A DNA stretch of 64,000 nucleotides, from positions 248,001-312,000 of the forward strand of contig SMLU01000004.1 of assembly GCA_007859745.1 (NCBI GenBank), given 5' to 3'. Shown piece after piece: positions 15,612-24,690 of this stretch. The position numbers and the translations under genes are program-made. The DNA is from Phycisphaerae bacterium RAS1 (GTDB lineage: Bacteria; Planctomycetota; Phycisphaerae; UBA1845; Fen-1342). Under the pieces are notes generated by a model. It did no database searches, was not told the DNA's origin, and was given only the letters and a program-made list of their open reading frames with translations. Positions within the stretch are counted from its first letter, which is position 1; each line of letters begins with the position of its first letter.

Positions 15612-18469
15612 ACCTGAATCCGGACGAATCCGCGGCCTTGCTGGCGGAGCTGACGGCGGCGCGGCCCGAGGAGCGCGCCGCGCGGCTGAGCGCGGTGCGC
15701 GACGCAGCGCCGCTCATCATCGGCCTGATTCAGGAAGTGGAGCGACTGGCGTTCACCGACGTGAGCAAGGCGCTGGCCGCGTCGGAACTCGTCTTGCGAC
15801 TGGCGGAAGTGCTGGGCGGCTCGGGTGAGTTTTGCCGCGCGCTGCGGGCGCGGGCGCAGACGCTGGCCTACGCCGGCCGGCCGGACGAAGCGCTTCAGGT
15901 TTTCCGCACGGCGGTGACGGCCGCCGAGCGCGCCGGACTGCCGCGCGACGCGGCTCAGGCCCGAATGTCATCGATGCACGCGCTGTGCCTGGCGGGCAGT
16001 TACGACGAGGCGATCTCCGCCGGCCGCGCGGCGTACGACGTTTTTGAGAAGGAAGGCGAACGCCTGCTGGCCGCGCGGGTCGATTCGAATCTGGGCGGCG
16101 TGTTTCTGGCGCGGGAGGATTGTGCGGCGGCACTGAGCCATTTCGAGCGCGCCCGCGCCGCACTGGCGACGGACCCGGTCGCGGCGGCGCAGATCGACAG
16201 CAATCGCGGTCGGGCGCTTCTGGGAATGGACCGCTTCGCGGATGCGGAGAAGGCGCTCGCGGAAGCGCTGCCGGTGTTTGAGCAGGCGCAAATGGCCTGG
16301 GCAGCGGCGATCGTCGAGGGAAACCTGGCGGACGTCGCGACCCGGCAGGGACGGTTGAGCCAGGCGCTGCTGCACTTTGAGCGCACCCGCCGCCATCTGG
16401 AGCAGGACGCCGCTCCGGGCGAATTGGCGCGCGTGATGGCGGAGCAGGCCGAGGCGCTCCTGTCGCTGGGGATGTTCGCTGATGCCGCCGCCCAGCTTGG
16501 TCAGGTTCTGCCGCAACTCATCAGCCAGCGATTGGCGCTGGAGGCGGCCAAGGCGCGGGCGGCGCTGGGGCGGGCGCTGCTGGAATTGGGCCGCGAAGCC
16601 GAAGCGGAGTCGACGCTAAGCGCGGCGGCGGGCGGTCTGGAAGCGCTCGGCCAGTCGATCGAGCGCGCCCGGGTGGACGCGGTGCGGGCGGAGCTGCTGC
16701 GCCGCGCCGGCCGGGCTCGTGAGGCCGAGGCGCTGCTCCGCGGCGCCTTGCACACGTTCGAAGGCCGGCCCGTGGATGCCGCGATGGCCCATTACCATTT
16801 GGCGCGCATCGCGCTCGAGGAAGGCTGGCTGGATGCGGCCCAGCGCGAAGTTGCGGCGGCGCTGGGTCACGCCGAGCCGCTCGATCTCGCCCCGCTGCTG
16901 GCGGACCTGTTTCACCTGCGCGGACTCATCGCGGGGCGAAGCGACCAGGCCGAAACGGCGCTGCGGGATTTGCGGCGTGCGGTCGAGCGCGTCGAGCGCA
17001 TTCGCGGCTCGCTGCAGGCGGAGCGTTTCCGCGCCGCGTTCCATGGCAATCGGCTCGCGGTCTACGAGGATCTGGTCGCCGCGCTGCTGCGCGCGCCGAC
17101 CGCCGGCAACGTCGCCGAGGCGTTCGCGGTCGCCGAGAAAGCCAAGAGCCGGCTGCTGTTGGACCGGATGCAGGGAATTCTCGATGACGTTGCGGTGGAT
17201 GACGCGGCCGACGGGCCGATTCTGTCCCAGTTGCATCAGCGCCGCGCGCAGGCCAGCGCGCTCTACAGCCGCCTGGCGGAAGGCGACGCGCGCTCCGAGG
17301 CGGTCGAGCGCCGGCGGCGGCGCGTGGTCGCGCTCGAAGACGAAATCGCGCGGCTCGAGAGTCGCGTCTCCACGACGCGCCGCGGAGCGATGCTGTTTGC
17401 ACCGCCGACCGACCTGTCGACCGTGCAGTCGCGTTTGCGGCCGGACACGGTTGTGCTGGAGTACTTCGCTCTCGGCGGACAAGTGCTGGCGTTTGTCGCG
17501 CGCGCGGACGAGGCCAGCGCGGTCACGTTGCCGACGGACATGGGCCAGGTGCACGAGCAGGTGGAGCGTTTGCACTTTCAACTTCGTCGCAGCCTGCGGC
17601 CCGGCGCCGACGGCGGTGGGCGCGGGCGGCGCCTGCTCGATGACGTGCAGCGCGAGCTGAAAGCGCTGTATCAATCGGTGCTCGCGCCGCTGATGCCGCT
17701 GCTGGAGGGCGCGACGAAGCTGATCGTCGTTCCGCACGGGCCGCTGCACGCCGTCCCATTCGCTGCGCTCTACGACGGCGCATACCTGGTCGATCGATTC
17801 GAGGTCACGTACGCGCCTTCGGCCAGCGTGTCCGTGGCGAGCGCGGTCGCAGACCGGCCGGACGCCGGTTTGCGAACCGACGCTTCGTCCAGCTCGGCGG
17901 CATTACGCAGCGTGGTGGTCGGCTTTGCCGACGCGGCCGCGCCGCTGATTGAAAACGAGGCCCGCCAGGTAGCGGCGTCGCTGGGAGGCGCCGAGTTGCT
18001 GGTCGGCGCCGACGCGACACTGGCGCGTGTCACGCGCCACATGCGCGACGCCGGGCTGATTCACCTGGGGGCCCACGGTCACGCCGCCGCCGATAACCCG
18101 ATGGCCGCCGGCGTTCGGCTCGCCGACGGCTGGCTGCGGCTGCGCGACGTTTATTCGCTGCGGCTGGCAGGCCCGCTGGTGACGCTCAGCGGCTGCGAGA
18201 CAGGAAAATCGGTCGTTGGCGCGGGGGACGAGCTGCTGGGTCTGATTCACGGCTTTCTGGCCGCCGGCGCAGCCGGGCTGATGGTCAGCCTGTGGTCGGT
18301 GGATGATTCCTCGACCGCCGAATTAATGTCGGATTTCTACGGACTGTGGCGGTATGATGGACATGGGGCGGCAGCTGCAACGGCTTTGCGACAGGCGCAG
18401 CGGCGGCTGAGGGCGACCCGGCCGCATCCCGCGCACTGGGCGCCTTTTGTTTACGTAGGTGGCTTATGA
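15608..18469 (+). CDS. TPR-CHAT protein, caspase-like protease
   Basis: 953 aa. Residues ~60-480 are a chain of tetratricopeptide-like helical hairpins (repeated A-x-A-L / Y-D-E-A-I patterns), a typical ligand-binding sensor. The C-terminal ~300 residues are a CHAT domain of the caspase-like fold: 'HLGAHGHAA' with the catalytic His (H823 or H825) and 'LVTLSGCETG' with catalytic C863, followed by 'AAGAAGLMVSLWSVDD'. Both catalytic residues are present, so it should be an active Cys protease in the cytoplasm, with the TPR part gating activity. Gene order (ECF sigma, small regulator, TPR-CHAT) suggests it cleaves the small regulator. It overlaps the subtilase gene as ATGA. Confidence 0.88.
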   Translation: MNLNPDESAALLAELTAARPEERAARLSAVRDAAPLIIGLIQEVERLAFTDVSKALAASELVLRLAEVLGGSGEFCRALRARAQTLAYAGRPDEALQVFRTAVTAAERAGLPRDAAQARMSSMHALCLAGSYDEAISAGRAAYDVFEKEGERLLAARVDSNLGGVFLAREDCAAALSHFERARAALATDPVAAAQIDSNRGRALLGMDRFADAEKALAEALPVFEQAQMAWAAAIVEGNLADVATRQGRLSQALLHFERTRRHLEQDAAPGELARVMAEQAEALLSLGMFADAAAQLGQVLPQLISQRLALEAAKARAALGRALLELGREAEAESTLSAAAGGLEALGQSIERARVDAVRAELLRRAGRAREAEALLRGALHTFEGRPVDAAMAHYHLARIALEEGWLDAAQREVAAALGHAEPLDLAPLLADLFHLRGLIAGRSDQAETALRDLRRAVERVERIRGSLQAERFRAAFHGNRLAVYEDLVAALLRAPTAGNVAEAFAVAEKAKSRLLLDRMQGILDDVAVDDAADGPILSQLHQRRAQASALYSRLAEGDARSEAVERRRRRVVALEDEIARLESRVSTTRRGAMLFAPPTDLSTVQSRLRPDTVVLEYFALGGQVLAFVARADEASAVTLPTDMGQVHEQVERLHFQLRRSLRPGADGGGRGRRLLDDVQRELKALYQSVLAPLMPLLEGATKLIVVPHGPLHAVPFAALYDGAYLVDRFEVTYAPSASVSVASAVADRPDAGLRTDASSSSAALRSVVVGFADAAAPLIENEARQVAASLGGAELLVGADATLARVTRHMRDAGLIHLGAHGHAAADNPMAAGVRLADGWLRLRDVYSLRLAGPLVTLSGCETGKSVVGAGDELLGLIHGFLAAGAAGLMVSLWSVDDSSTAELMSDFYGLWRYDGHGAAAATALRQAQRRLRATRPHPAHWAPFVYVGGL

Positions 18470-19881
18470 GTTCGCGCTTATCCGCGCTCGGCGCGCTTCC
18501 TGCGCTGTTCGCGCTGCTGCTCTCGCGACAGGTTCACGCGGCCGATATCGATCCGCTCATTCCGGATCAGGCCATCGTCCGCCTGATTCCCGGGGCCGAC
18601 ATCAACGCGGTCAACACGCGGCACGGCACGGCCACGCTGCGAGCGATCGCGAACCGGCCGATCTATCTGCTGGACATGCCGGACGGCGTTGATCCGGAGA
18701 TTTTTCGCGACCAGCTTCGCGACGATCCGGACGTGAATTACGTCGATTTCAACTACGCCAGCGAGGCGCCCGAAGCCCGCGGCCGGACTTTCTTCTTCAA
18801 TGTCATGCCCGTGCCCGACCAGTACCAGACGCAGGCCGTGTGGTCCGCCATCGGGCTGCCGCAGGCGCATCAACATTCCAACGGCGGCGGCGTGCTCCTG
18901 GCGATGGTGGACGGCGGCCTCGAAATCGCCCACCCGGCGCTGGCCGGTCACATCGCCCCCGGCGGACAGAACCTGATCGACGGCTCCGCCAACCTGGAGG
19001 ACGTTGGAGACGGACAGGACAACGACAGCGACGGCCTGGTCGACGAAGCTGTCGGCCACGGCACGCACATCGCCGGCATCCTCGCACACGTCGCGCCGCA
19101 GGCAGCGATCCTGCCGCTCGTCGTGCTCGACAGCGACGGTCTGACCGACAATTTCCTGCTGGCGGCGGGCGTCTTCGCCGCGCTGGATGCCGGCGCCGTC
19201 GTGGTCAACGTCAGCATCGGCACCACGTATGACTCGAAGGTGCTGGAAGACGCGCTGGATGAAGCCGAACTGGCCGGTGTCGTCGTTGTAGCCGCGGCCG
19301 GCAATCTGAATCGCTCCGCTCCGCCCGAGTATCCCGCCGTGCTGGCCGCGGCGCTGGGCGTCGTGAGCGTGGACGGCGCGGACGTAAAGAGCAGCTTCAG
19401 CAACTTCGGAGCGCTGATGGACCTGGCCGCGCCCGGCGAGGCCGTATACAGCACCATCCCCGGCGGTCAGTACGCCGCCTGGAGCGGGACCAGCATGGCT
19501 ACGCCCCTGGTTTCGGGGGCGGCGGCTCTGCTCCTGGCGCGGCACGCGGACTGGCCGGCTTCGATCCGCGCCGTGCGGGTGACTACCTATCTGCAAAACA
19601 CGGCGGTCGCGATCGACGCCGGCAATCCGGGCTTCGCGGGGCAGCTCGGCGCCGGCCGGCTCGATGTGGACGCGGCGGTGCGCGATATCCTGGGCGACCT
19701 GAATTGCGACGCGCGCGTGAACGTCCTCGATATCAACGCGTTCGTGCTGGCCATTGAGGACGCGGCCGCATACGCCGCGGCGCATCCTTTTTGCGACCGC
19801 GGCCTGGCGGACCTGAATGGCGACGGCATGGTAAACGTCCTTGACATCGGGCCGTTCGTTGATTCCCTTCTCGCGCCATGA
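18466..19881 (+). CDS. Secreted subtilisin-like (S8) protease with dockerin-like tail
   Basis: 471 aa. A signal peptide ('LPALFALLLSRQVHA') is followed by a short propeptide-like region and an S8 domain. The full triad is visible: D149 in 'LLAMVDGGLEIAHP', H198 in 'GHGTHIAGIL', S343 in 'GTSMATPLVSG', with oxyanion N280 in 'AAAGN'. An Asp-rich loop ('GDGQDNDSDGLVDE') may bind calcium. The C-terminal ~60 residues carry the same two-repeat dockerin-like tail as the protein at 1141-3639. It should be an extracellular or surface-bound protease. Its start overlaps the TPR-CHAT stop and its stop overlaps the OPT gene, tying it to both. Confidence 0.92.
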   Translation: MSSRLSALGALPALFALLLSRQVHAADIDPLIPDQAIVRLIPGADINAVNTRHGTATLRAIANRPIYLLDMPDGVDPEIFRDQLRDDPDVNYVDFNYASEAPEARGRTFFFNVMPVPDQYQTQAVWSAIGLPQAHQHSNGGGVLLAMVDGGLEIAHPALAGHIAPGGQNLIDGSANLEDVGDGQDNDSDGLVDEAVGHGTHIAGILAHVAPQAAILPLVVLDSDGLTDNFLLAAGVFAALDAGAVVVNVSIGTTYDSKVLEDALDEAELAGVVVVAAAGNLNRSAPPEYPAVLAAALGVVSVDGADVKSSFSNFGALMDLAAPGEAVYSTIPGGQYAAWSGTSMATPLVSGAAALLLARHADWPASIRAVRVTTYLQNTAVAIDAGNPGFAGQLGAGRLDVDAAVRDILGDLNCDARVNVLDINAFVLAIEDAAAYAAAHPFCDRGLADLNGDGMVNVLDIGPFVDSLLAP

Positions 19882-21743
19882 ACGGCGCACCCGGCAACGG
19901 CGGCAACGGTGATTCCGGACCCCAGCTCACGCTTCGCGCCATCCTGACCGGCGGCGCGCTGGGCGTGTTCATGTCGATTTCCAACCTCTACCTGTCGGTG
20001 AAGATCGGCTGGTCCTTCGGCGTCGCCATCACCGCGTGCGTGCTGTCGGTCGTGTTCTGGAACGCGCTGCGGGCGGCGTCCCTGGGCCGGCTGCCGGCCA
20101 TGTCCATCCTCGAAAACAACTGCATGCAGTCGACCGCCTCCGCCGCCGGCTATTCGACCGGCGGCATGCTGGGCATGGCGTTCGGCGCGCTGCTGCTCAC
20201 GACCGGCTCGCACGCACCGTGGTATTTCGTCATGCCGATCATCTTCCTGACCGCCGCGCTCGGCGTGTTTGCCGCGATTCCGATGAAGCGGCAGATGATC
20301 GACATCGAGCAGCTTCCCTTCCCCAGCGGCATCGCCGCCGCCCAGACGCTGCGGAGCCTCTACAGCCGCAGCCGGGATGCGCTGCAGCAGGCGTATGCGC
20401 TGTTGCTGTCGCTGGGCGGCGGCGCGGCGGTCGGCGTGCTGCGGATTCAGGAGGGGCTGCTTCCCTGGCTGGATCGCGTGATCGCGTCGATACGTCTGCC
20501 GGAGCTGATCGCCATTCCGGCGCGTTTTTCGCCGATTCCGGATCATCCGCTGGCGGGCTTCGGATTCCAGCCCAGCGCCCTGCTGGTCGGAGCCGGGATG
20601 CTGATGGGGCTGCGCGTGTGCCTGTCGATGATCGGCGGGGCCGTCCTGCTCTATTGCGTCGTGACGCCGATTCTGTACCAGATTGACGCATCTCACGTCG
20701 GGGATCCGGGCTACGTTCCGTCGCGGATCATGAGTCCGGACGGGACTATTCTGCCGCCGCGCTGGGCGCTCTGGACCGGGACGGCGGCGATGGTCTTCGC
20801 CAGCCTGACGTCGCTGGCTCTGGCGTGGCCCGCGGTGGCGCGCTCCTTCCGATTCAGCGCCGCGGCCCGCACGGGCGGCGCAGCGGCCGCGCGCGACGTG
20901 CCGTTCGCGTGGTTCGTGGCGGGGATGATCCCAATCAGCATCGGGATGGTCGCGCTGCTGCACCTGGCGTTCAACGTCTCGATTCTGCTGGGCGTCGTCA
21001 GCGTCGCGATGACGTTCGTGGTCGCGTTGGTATGCTGTCGCGTCACGGGCGAGACCGATACGACGCCGATGGGCCCGGCCGGCAAGTTGACCCAGTTGCT
21101 CTTCGCCGTTTTGGCCCAGGGCAACACGACGGTGAACCTGATGTCCGCCGGTGTGACGGCCGGCGCCGGCGCGAGCGCCGCCGATCTGCTGACCGATCTG
21201 AAGTGCGGGCACGTGCTGGGCGCCTGTCCGCGCCGGCAATTCCTGGCGCAGCTTGCCGGCGTCGTGTTCGGCACGCTCGCGGTCGTGCCGGCGTGGTACA
21301 TGATGTTTCCCGATGCGCAGCGGCTGGAGCAACTCAATCCGCCGGCGACGATGATGTGGGTGGCGGTGGCCCAGGCTCTGACAGCGGGGCTGGATTCCAT
21401 TCCGCCCTCAGCGCGCAGCGCGGCGGTGATCGGCGCACTCGTCGGCGTCGCACTTCCCTTGCTGGAGGCCCGCTTCCCGCGCGCGGCGCGCTTCGTGCCG
21501 TCGGCCACCGGGCTGGGATTCTCCTGGGTGATGACATTTGACAGTCCGCTGGCCTTCGCGGCCGGCGCGGCGCTGGCCGCCCTCTGGGCTCGTCTCTCGC
21601 GCCGCTCCGCCGACCGCTTCGCCGTGCCGGTCGCCTCCGGGTTGGTCGCCGGCGAGTCCCTGGCGGTGGCGCTGATGGCGATCCTGGCGGCTTTTCCAAG
21701 CGCGATTTCGCAGTTACTGGCTGCCCTCGGCGTCGGCGCGTAA
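19878..21743 (+). CDS. OPT-family oligopeptide transporter
   Basis: 621 aa with about 14-16 hydrophobic helices. 'GVFMSISNLYLSVKIGWSFG' and 'ILENNCMQSTASAAGYSTGG' match the OPT/YSL family N-terminal signature, and 'MPIIFLTAALGVFAAIPMKR' continues it. These carriers import short peptides or metal chelates with protons across the inner membrane. The gene overlaps the secreted protease as ATGA, so uptake of the peptides released by that protease is a natural inference. It is the last gene of the sigma-CHAT-subtilase operon and converges on the next gene. Confidence 0.9.
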   Translation: MNGAPGNGGNGDSGPQLTLRAILTGGALGVFMSISNLYLSVKIGWSFGVAITACVLSVVFWNALRAASLGRLPAMSILENNCMQSTASAAGYSTGGMLGMAFGALLLTTGSHAPWYFVMPIIFLTAALGVFAAIPMKRQMIDIEQLPFPSGIAAAQTLRSLYSRSRDALQQAYALLLSLGGGAAVGVLRIQEGLLPWLDRVIASIRLPELIAIPARFSPIPDHPLAGFGFQPSALLVGAGMLMGLRVCLSMIGGAVLLYCVVTPILYQIDASHVGDPGYVPSRIMSPDGTILPPRWALWTGTAAMVFASLTSLALAWPAVARSFRFSAAARTGGAAAARDVPFAWFVAGMIPISIGMVALLHLAFNVSILLGVVSVAMTFVVALVCCRVTGETDTTPMGPAGKLTQLLFAVLAQGNTTVNLMSAGVTAGAGASAADLLTDLKCGHVLGACPRRQFLAQLAGVVFGTLAVVPAWYMMFPDAQRLEQLNPPATMMWVAVAQALTAGLDSIPPSARSAAVIGALVGVALPLLEARFPRAARFVPSATGLGFSWVMTFDSPLAFAAGAALAALWARLSRRSADRFAVPVASGLVAGESLAVALMAILAAFPSAISQLLAALGVGA

Positions 21744-21810
21744 CACGACCGTGGCGTCGCCCCTTCCGTGGCCGACGACGTATGACAACTCGGCACATCT
21801 TGGGGAACAC

Positions 21811-21832
21811 CGTCGGCTAACGATGGCCGACG
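21811..21832. terminator. Hairpin between converging genes
   Basis: 'CGTCGGC' at 21811-21817 and 'GCCGACG' at 21826-21832 form a 7-bp stem with an 8-nt loop in the 103-nt gap between the converging OPT gene and the HD-GYP/HDOD gene. There is no T-tract on either side, so intrinsic termination is only a possibility. Confidence 0.35.
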
Positions 21833-21846
21833 CACCTGACGACTTC

Positions 21847-22794
21847 TCAACGGACTGCAACAGGCGCCGCCGGGGACCGCGCACCGCGATGATCCGACAC
21901 GCCACCTGCGGCTCGCTTTTCCAGAACAAACTGAATCCCCGAGGCGCCCAGGCGAGCGCTGGCGCCTTCCAGCGTGGACACTCGCTCAGTCGGCGAGAAC
22001 AGGGCGCAGTTGACGTGCTGAAGAACGTCGTCGGCCAGACCCGGGACCCGGGCGATGAGGGTCGCAAGCTCAGCCGGGGGCGTATTGCCGTCGGTGAGCG
22101 CGGCGCGCAGACGATCAATCGACGCGGGCTCCGTGTCGCCGTGCGCGAACTCGGCCGGCTCGGGATCGTTGAGCGCGTCATTCGGCGGACTGCGCATCTT
22201 GTCGCATAGCGCGCAGATGCGCGCAAACGCGCGGATGGCGTCGTCCGCAAGGGCCAGAAGCGCTTGCCCGGGAACGGGGTGCACCTGCGTACCAATGAGT
22301 TCGCGAAACGCGGCGTCCACCAGCACGCGCCGCTCCGCGATCTTGCCTTGTGCCGCGTTCCAGAGGCACTCGTAGACCGCCGGCGCATGGATGATCGCGG
22401 CTTCCAGCGGACCTTCGGTCGTCAGGCCGAGCGGCCCGCCGCCGTCCGGGCGCTCGCGCGAGCACCAGATCGCCTCGTGAATCCGCGGCCGGTGCGGGTA
22501 GAGCTTGGCGAGCAGGCGGCCGGCCAGCTCCAGGCGCATGCTGCCCGCCAGAAACTCGCCCGGCTCCATGCTGTCGTCCGGACGATCGCGAATCCAGCCG
22601 ACCAGAGGCAGGGCGCGCACCGCGAGTTCCAGGTCATCCAGCGTGGGTTTGGCCAGCCGCAGCTCCGCGGCAATGGCGAGCGCGAGGCCGCCCAAGGCTT
22701 GTCCCTTCAGGTGCTGGTGCGGCGCGAGCGCTTCCCCAATTGAGCACACAATCGCCAGTATCTCGGAGTCGCGTTGCTCGTCCACGTCTGGCAT
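21847..22794 (-). CDS. Degenerate HD-GYP / HDOD signalling protein
   Basis: 315 aa. The N-terminal ~170 residues follow the HD-GYP plan but lack its metal ligands: the usual HD pair is replaced ('RALPLVGWI') and the GYP segment reads 'RERPDGGGPLGL' after 'RIHEAIW'. Residues ~235-290 match part of an HDOD domain ('LIARVPGLADDVLQHVNCAL' then 'TLEGASARLGASGIQ'). It is therefore probably a non-catalytic scaffold or c-di-GMP-related sensor. It lies at the end of a minus-strand run of receiver-domain genes, so a link to that phosphorelay is likely. No Asn-Ser 'NSA' motif typical of classical HDOD is present (it reads 'NCA'). Confidence 0.6.
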   Translation of the reverse strand: MPDVDEQRDSEILAIVCSIGEALAPHQHLKGQALGGLALAIAAELRLAKPTLDDLELAVRALPLVGWIRDRPDDSMEPGEFLAGSMRLELAGRLLAKLYPHRPRIHEAIWCSRERPDGGGPLGLTTEGPLEAAIIHAPAVYECLWNAAQGKIAERRVLVDAAFRELIGTQVHPVPGQALLALADDAIRAFARICALCDKMRSPPNDALNDPEPAEFAHGDTEPASIDRLRAALTDGNTPPAELATLIARVPGLADDVLQHVNCALFSPTERVSTLEGASARLGASGIQFVLEKRAAGGVSDHRGARSPAAPVAVR

Positions 22795-22830
22795 GGCATC
22801 GTCCCGGGGCGTTTCAGCAACAAACGTCGT

Positions 22831-23748
22831 TCAAGCTCCGGCTCCCTGACGGTCTCGGCTCGGAAGGAGCTCTGGGATCGCTTCCGGTCTACATACCGGC
22901 ATTCCACCCGCATCCGGTTTTGAATCTCTGATCTCGGCACGCAGCGCGCCGGCGATCGCCGAGAAATCGGGCGGCTTGATGAAGACCGCGCTCGCACCGA
23001 GGCCGAGCAGCTCGCGCTCCAGCGAGAAGTCGCGCCGCCCGCCCACGGTCTTGCCGGTCAGGACGAAGAGCGGCGTCTGATGGGTCAACGGGTGCGCCTT
23101 CAAGCGCGAGATGATGTAGTCGCCATATCCGTCCGGCATGGTGTAGTCGGTGATGATGGCGTCAGGTCGCTCCTTCAGCGCCATCCAGAACCCCTGCATT
23201 CCCGTCTGGGCGCGGATCACGCGGATGTCCTGCGCGCCGAGCCGGGTTTGGAAAGCTCGGCCGATATCGGGATCGTCGTCGATGACCAGAACACAGGGGC
23301 CGGCGCCGACGGGTCGTTCGACCGGCGCACGGTTCGTCGGCGCGGCGAGCGGGGGCCCGCCGGCCGCGGCGTCGGGTTGGATTTGCAGCAGCTCGCAGAT
23401 GAGTGGTTTCAGGCGTTCCCAGGTATCGAGGCCTTTCCACACATAGTGCGCGCCGAGCCGCTCGCAGCGGTCAATAGTCTCGTCGTCCGTCCGGCCGGTA
23501 AGGATGATGACGGGGAGCGGGGCGAAACGCTGGTCACGGGCCAGCTCCTCGCACATCGAAAGTCCGCCGGCGCCGGGCATGGTGACATCGAGAATGACCA
23601 GGTCGGGGGTCTCCTGGAGCAGAACCTGATAAGCGTGAAGTCCGTCCGGGGAGATGCGCGTGTCGGCGCCCAGATGCCGGCAGCGCAAGGCGAGCGCCGC
23701 CGTCAAGCTGTGGTCATCGTCCGCGATGAGAATCAGTTTGCGTGACAT
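22831..23748 (-). CDS. Double receiver-domain response regulator (REC-REC)
   Basis: 305 aa with two CheY-like domains. REC1 (~1-120) has 'LIADDDHS', phospho-acceptor Asp in 'LVILDVTMPG', and a shifted Lys in 'YVWKGLD'. REC2 (~150-270) has 'VLVIDDDPD', Asp in 'IITDYTMPDGYGDY', the Thr in 'LTGKT' and the Lys in 'FIKPPD'. There is no output domain, so it should act by phosphotransfer or protein contact. 'GGGAGCCGA' before the ATG is an acceptable ribosome site. It belongs to a minus-strand series of receiver genes running from 32303 down to 21847. Confidence 0.88.
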   Translation of the reverse strand: MSRKLILIADDDHSLTAALALRCRHLGADTRISPDGLHAYQVLLQETPDLVILDVTMPGAGGLSMCEELARDQRFAPLPVIILTGRTDDETIDRCERLGAHYVWKGLDTWERLKPLICELLQIQPDAAAGGPPLAAPTNRAPVERPVGAGPCVLVIDDDPDIGRAFQTRLGAQDIRVIRAQTGMQGFWMALKERPDAIITDYTMPDGYGDYIISRLKAHPLTHQTPLFVLTGKTVGGRRDFSLERELLGLGASAVFIKPPDFSAIAGALRAEIRDSKPDAGGMPVCRPEAIPELLPSRDRQGAGA

Positions 23749-23815
23749 TCGGCTCCCTTTCGATCGCAGCGTGGCGCCGCGCGCCAGAGTCGGATGCGAA
23801 GAGCTGTCGGCGCGC

Positions 23816-24256
23816 TCAATGAGCCGGTTGACGCCGTTTCAGCTCGGACACCTGGCGTATTTCCGCGAGTTCGTCATGTGCGAAGATCCGGTCGAGAATC
23901 CCGAGCAGCACGTCGAAGTCATACGGCTTGGCCAGGAAGAATCGCCCTCCGGAATCGCGGTAGCGCTCCTCGAATTCGCTGTCGGCCCGTCCGGTGATGA
24001 AGATGATCGGGATCTCGGACGTGTCCGGCTCGCGGCTGAGGACCGAGGCGACGTCCAGTCCGTCGACGTCGTCCCACAGGCCCACGTCCAGCGTGATGGC
24101 GTCGATTCCGCCGGCGCGGGCGAAGCGAAAGGCGTCGGTTCCGCTGGTGGCGGTTTGCACCTGGAATCCGACTTCGCGGAGCCGCTTGGCCAGCGCAAGA
24201 ACGACGCCCAGATCGTCGTCAACAACCAGCACTTTCTTTTGGTCCCGACGGGTCAT
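23816..24256 (-). CDS. Single-domain response regulator (REC)
   Basis: 146 aa from the ATG at 24256, chosen because 'CAGGAGAC' precedes it; an ATG at 24310 would add 18 residues. CheY-like: acidic pair in 'VLVVDDDLG', phospho-acceptor in 'AITLDVGLWDD', Thr in 'FITGRAD', Lys in 'LAKPYDF'. There is no output domain. The start lies 2 nt past the stop of the upstream receiver gene (24259), so the two are co-translated. Confidence 0.88.
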   Translation of the reverse strand: MTRRDQKKVLVVDDDLGVVLALAKRLREVGFQVQTATSGTDAFRFARAGGIDAITLDVGLWDDVDGLDVASVLSREPDTSEIPIIFITGRADSEFEERYRDSGGRFFLAKPYDFDVLLGILDRIFAHDELAEIRQVSELKRRQPAH

Positions 24257-24258
24257 GG

Positions 24259-24690
24259 TCAGTCTCCTGAACGGGTTTCGCAGAGTCGCGCGGCGGCCGC
24301 GGTGCTGCATTCGCCCTCAGACGGCAGTACCGCCCGTATCGCGTCGATCAGCCGCGGCGCGTCGAAGGGCTTCTCAAGGAAGTAGCGCGCCCCGAGATTC
24401 AGCGCCTCGACTCTGCCTTTTTCAACCACGCTGGCGGAGAGCACGACGACCGGAATGTCGATCGTCTCCGGGTGCTCGCGCAACTTCCGCAGGACGGTCA
24501 ACCCGTCCACCACCGGCATGCGCATGTCCAATACGATCGCATCCGGCGCCGCTTCGAGCGCGGCGCTCAGCCCCTCCTCGCCGTCATACGTTACCGTGAC
24601 GTCAAAGCCCTCGGCCCGCAGCCGAATGGCTACGCCGCGGGCGATGTCGCGGTCGTCGTCCACGAGCAGGATTCGCTTTTTCTCAGGCAA
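24259..24690 (-). CDS. Single-domain response regulator (REC), TTG start
   Basis: 143 aa. I place the start at a TTG (24690) because 'AGGAGAG' lies six bases upstream and the receiver fold starts at once ('KKRILLVDDDRD'); an ATG at 24765 would add 25 residues that do not look like part of the fold. Phospho-acceptor in 'AIVLDMRMPVVDG', Ser/Thr position in 'VLSASV', Lys in 'FLEKPFD'. It overlaps the end of the upstream receiver gene by 8 nt. No output domain. Confidence 0.85.
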   Translation of the reverse strand: MPEKKRILLVDDDRDIARGVAIRLRAEGFDVTVTYDGEEGLSAALEAAPDAIVLDMRMPVVDGLTVLRKLREHPETIDIPVVVLSASVVEKGRVEALNLGARYFLEKPFDAPRLIDAIRAVLPSEGECSTAAAARLCETRSGD

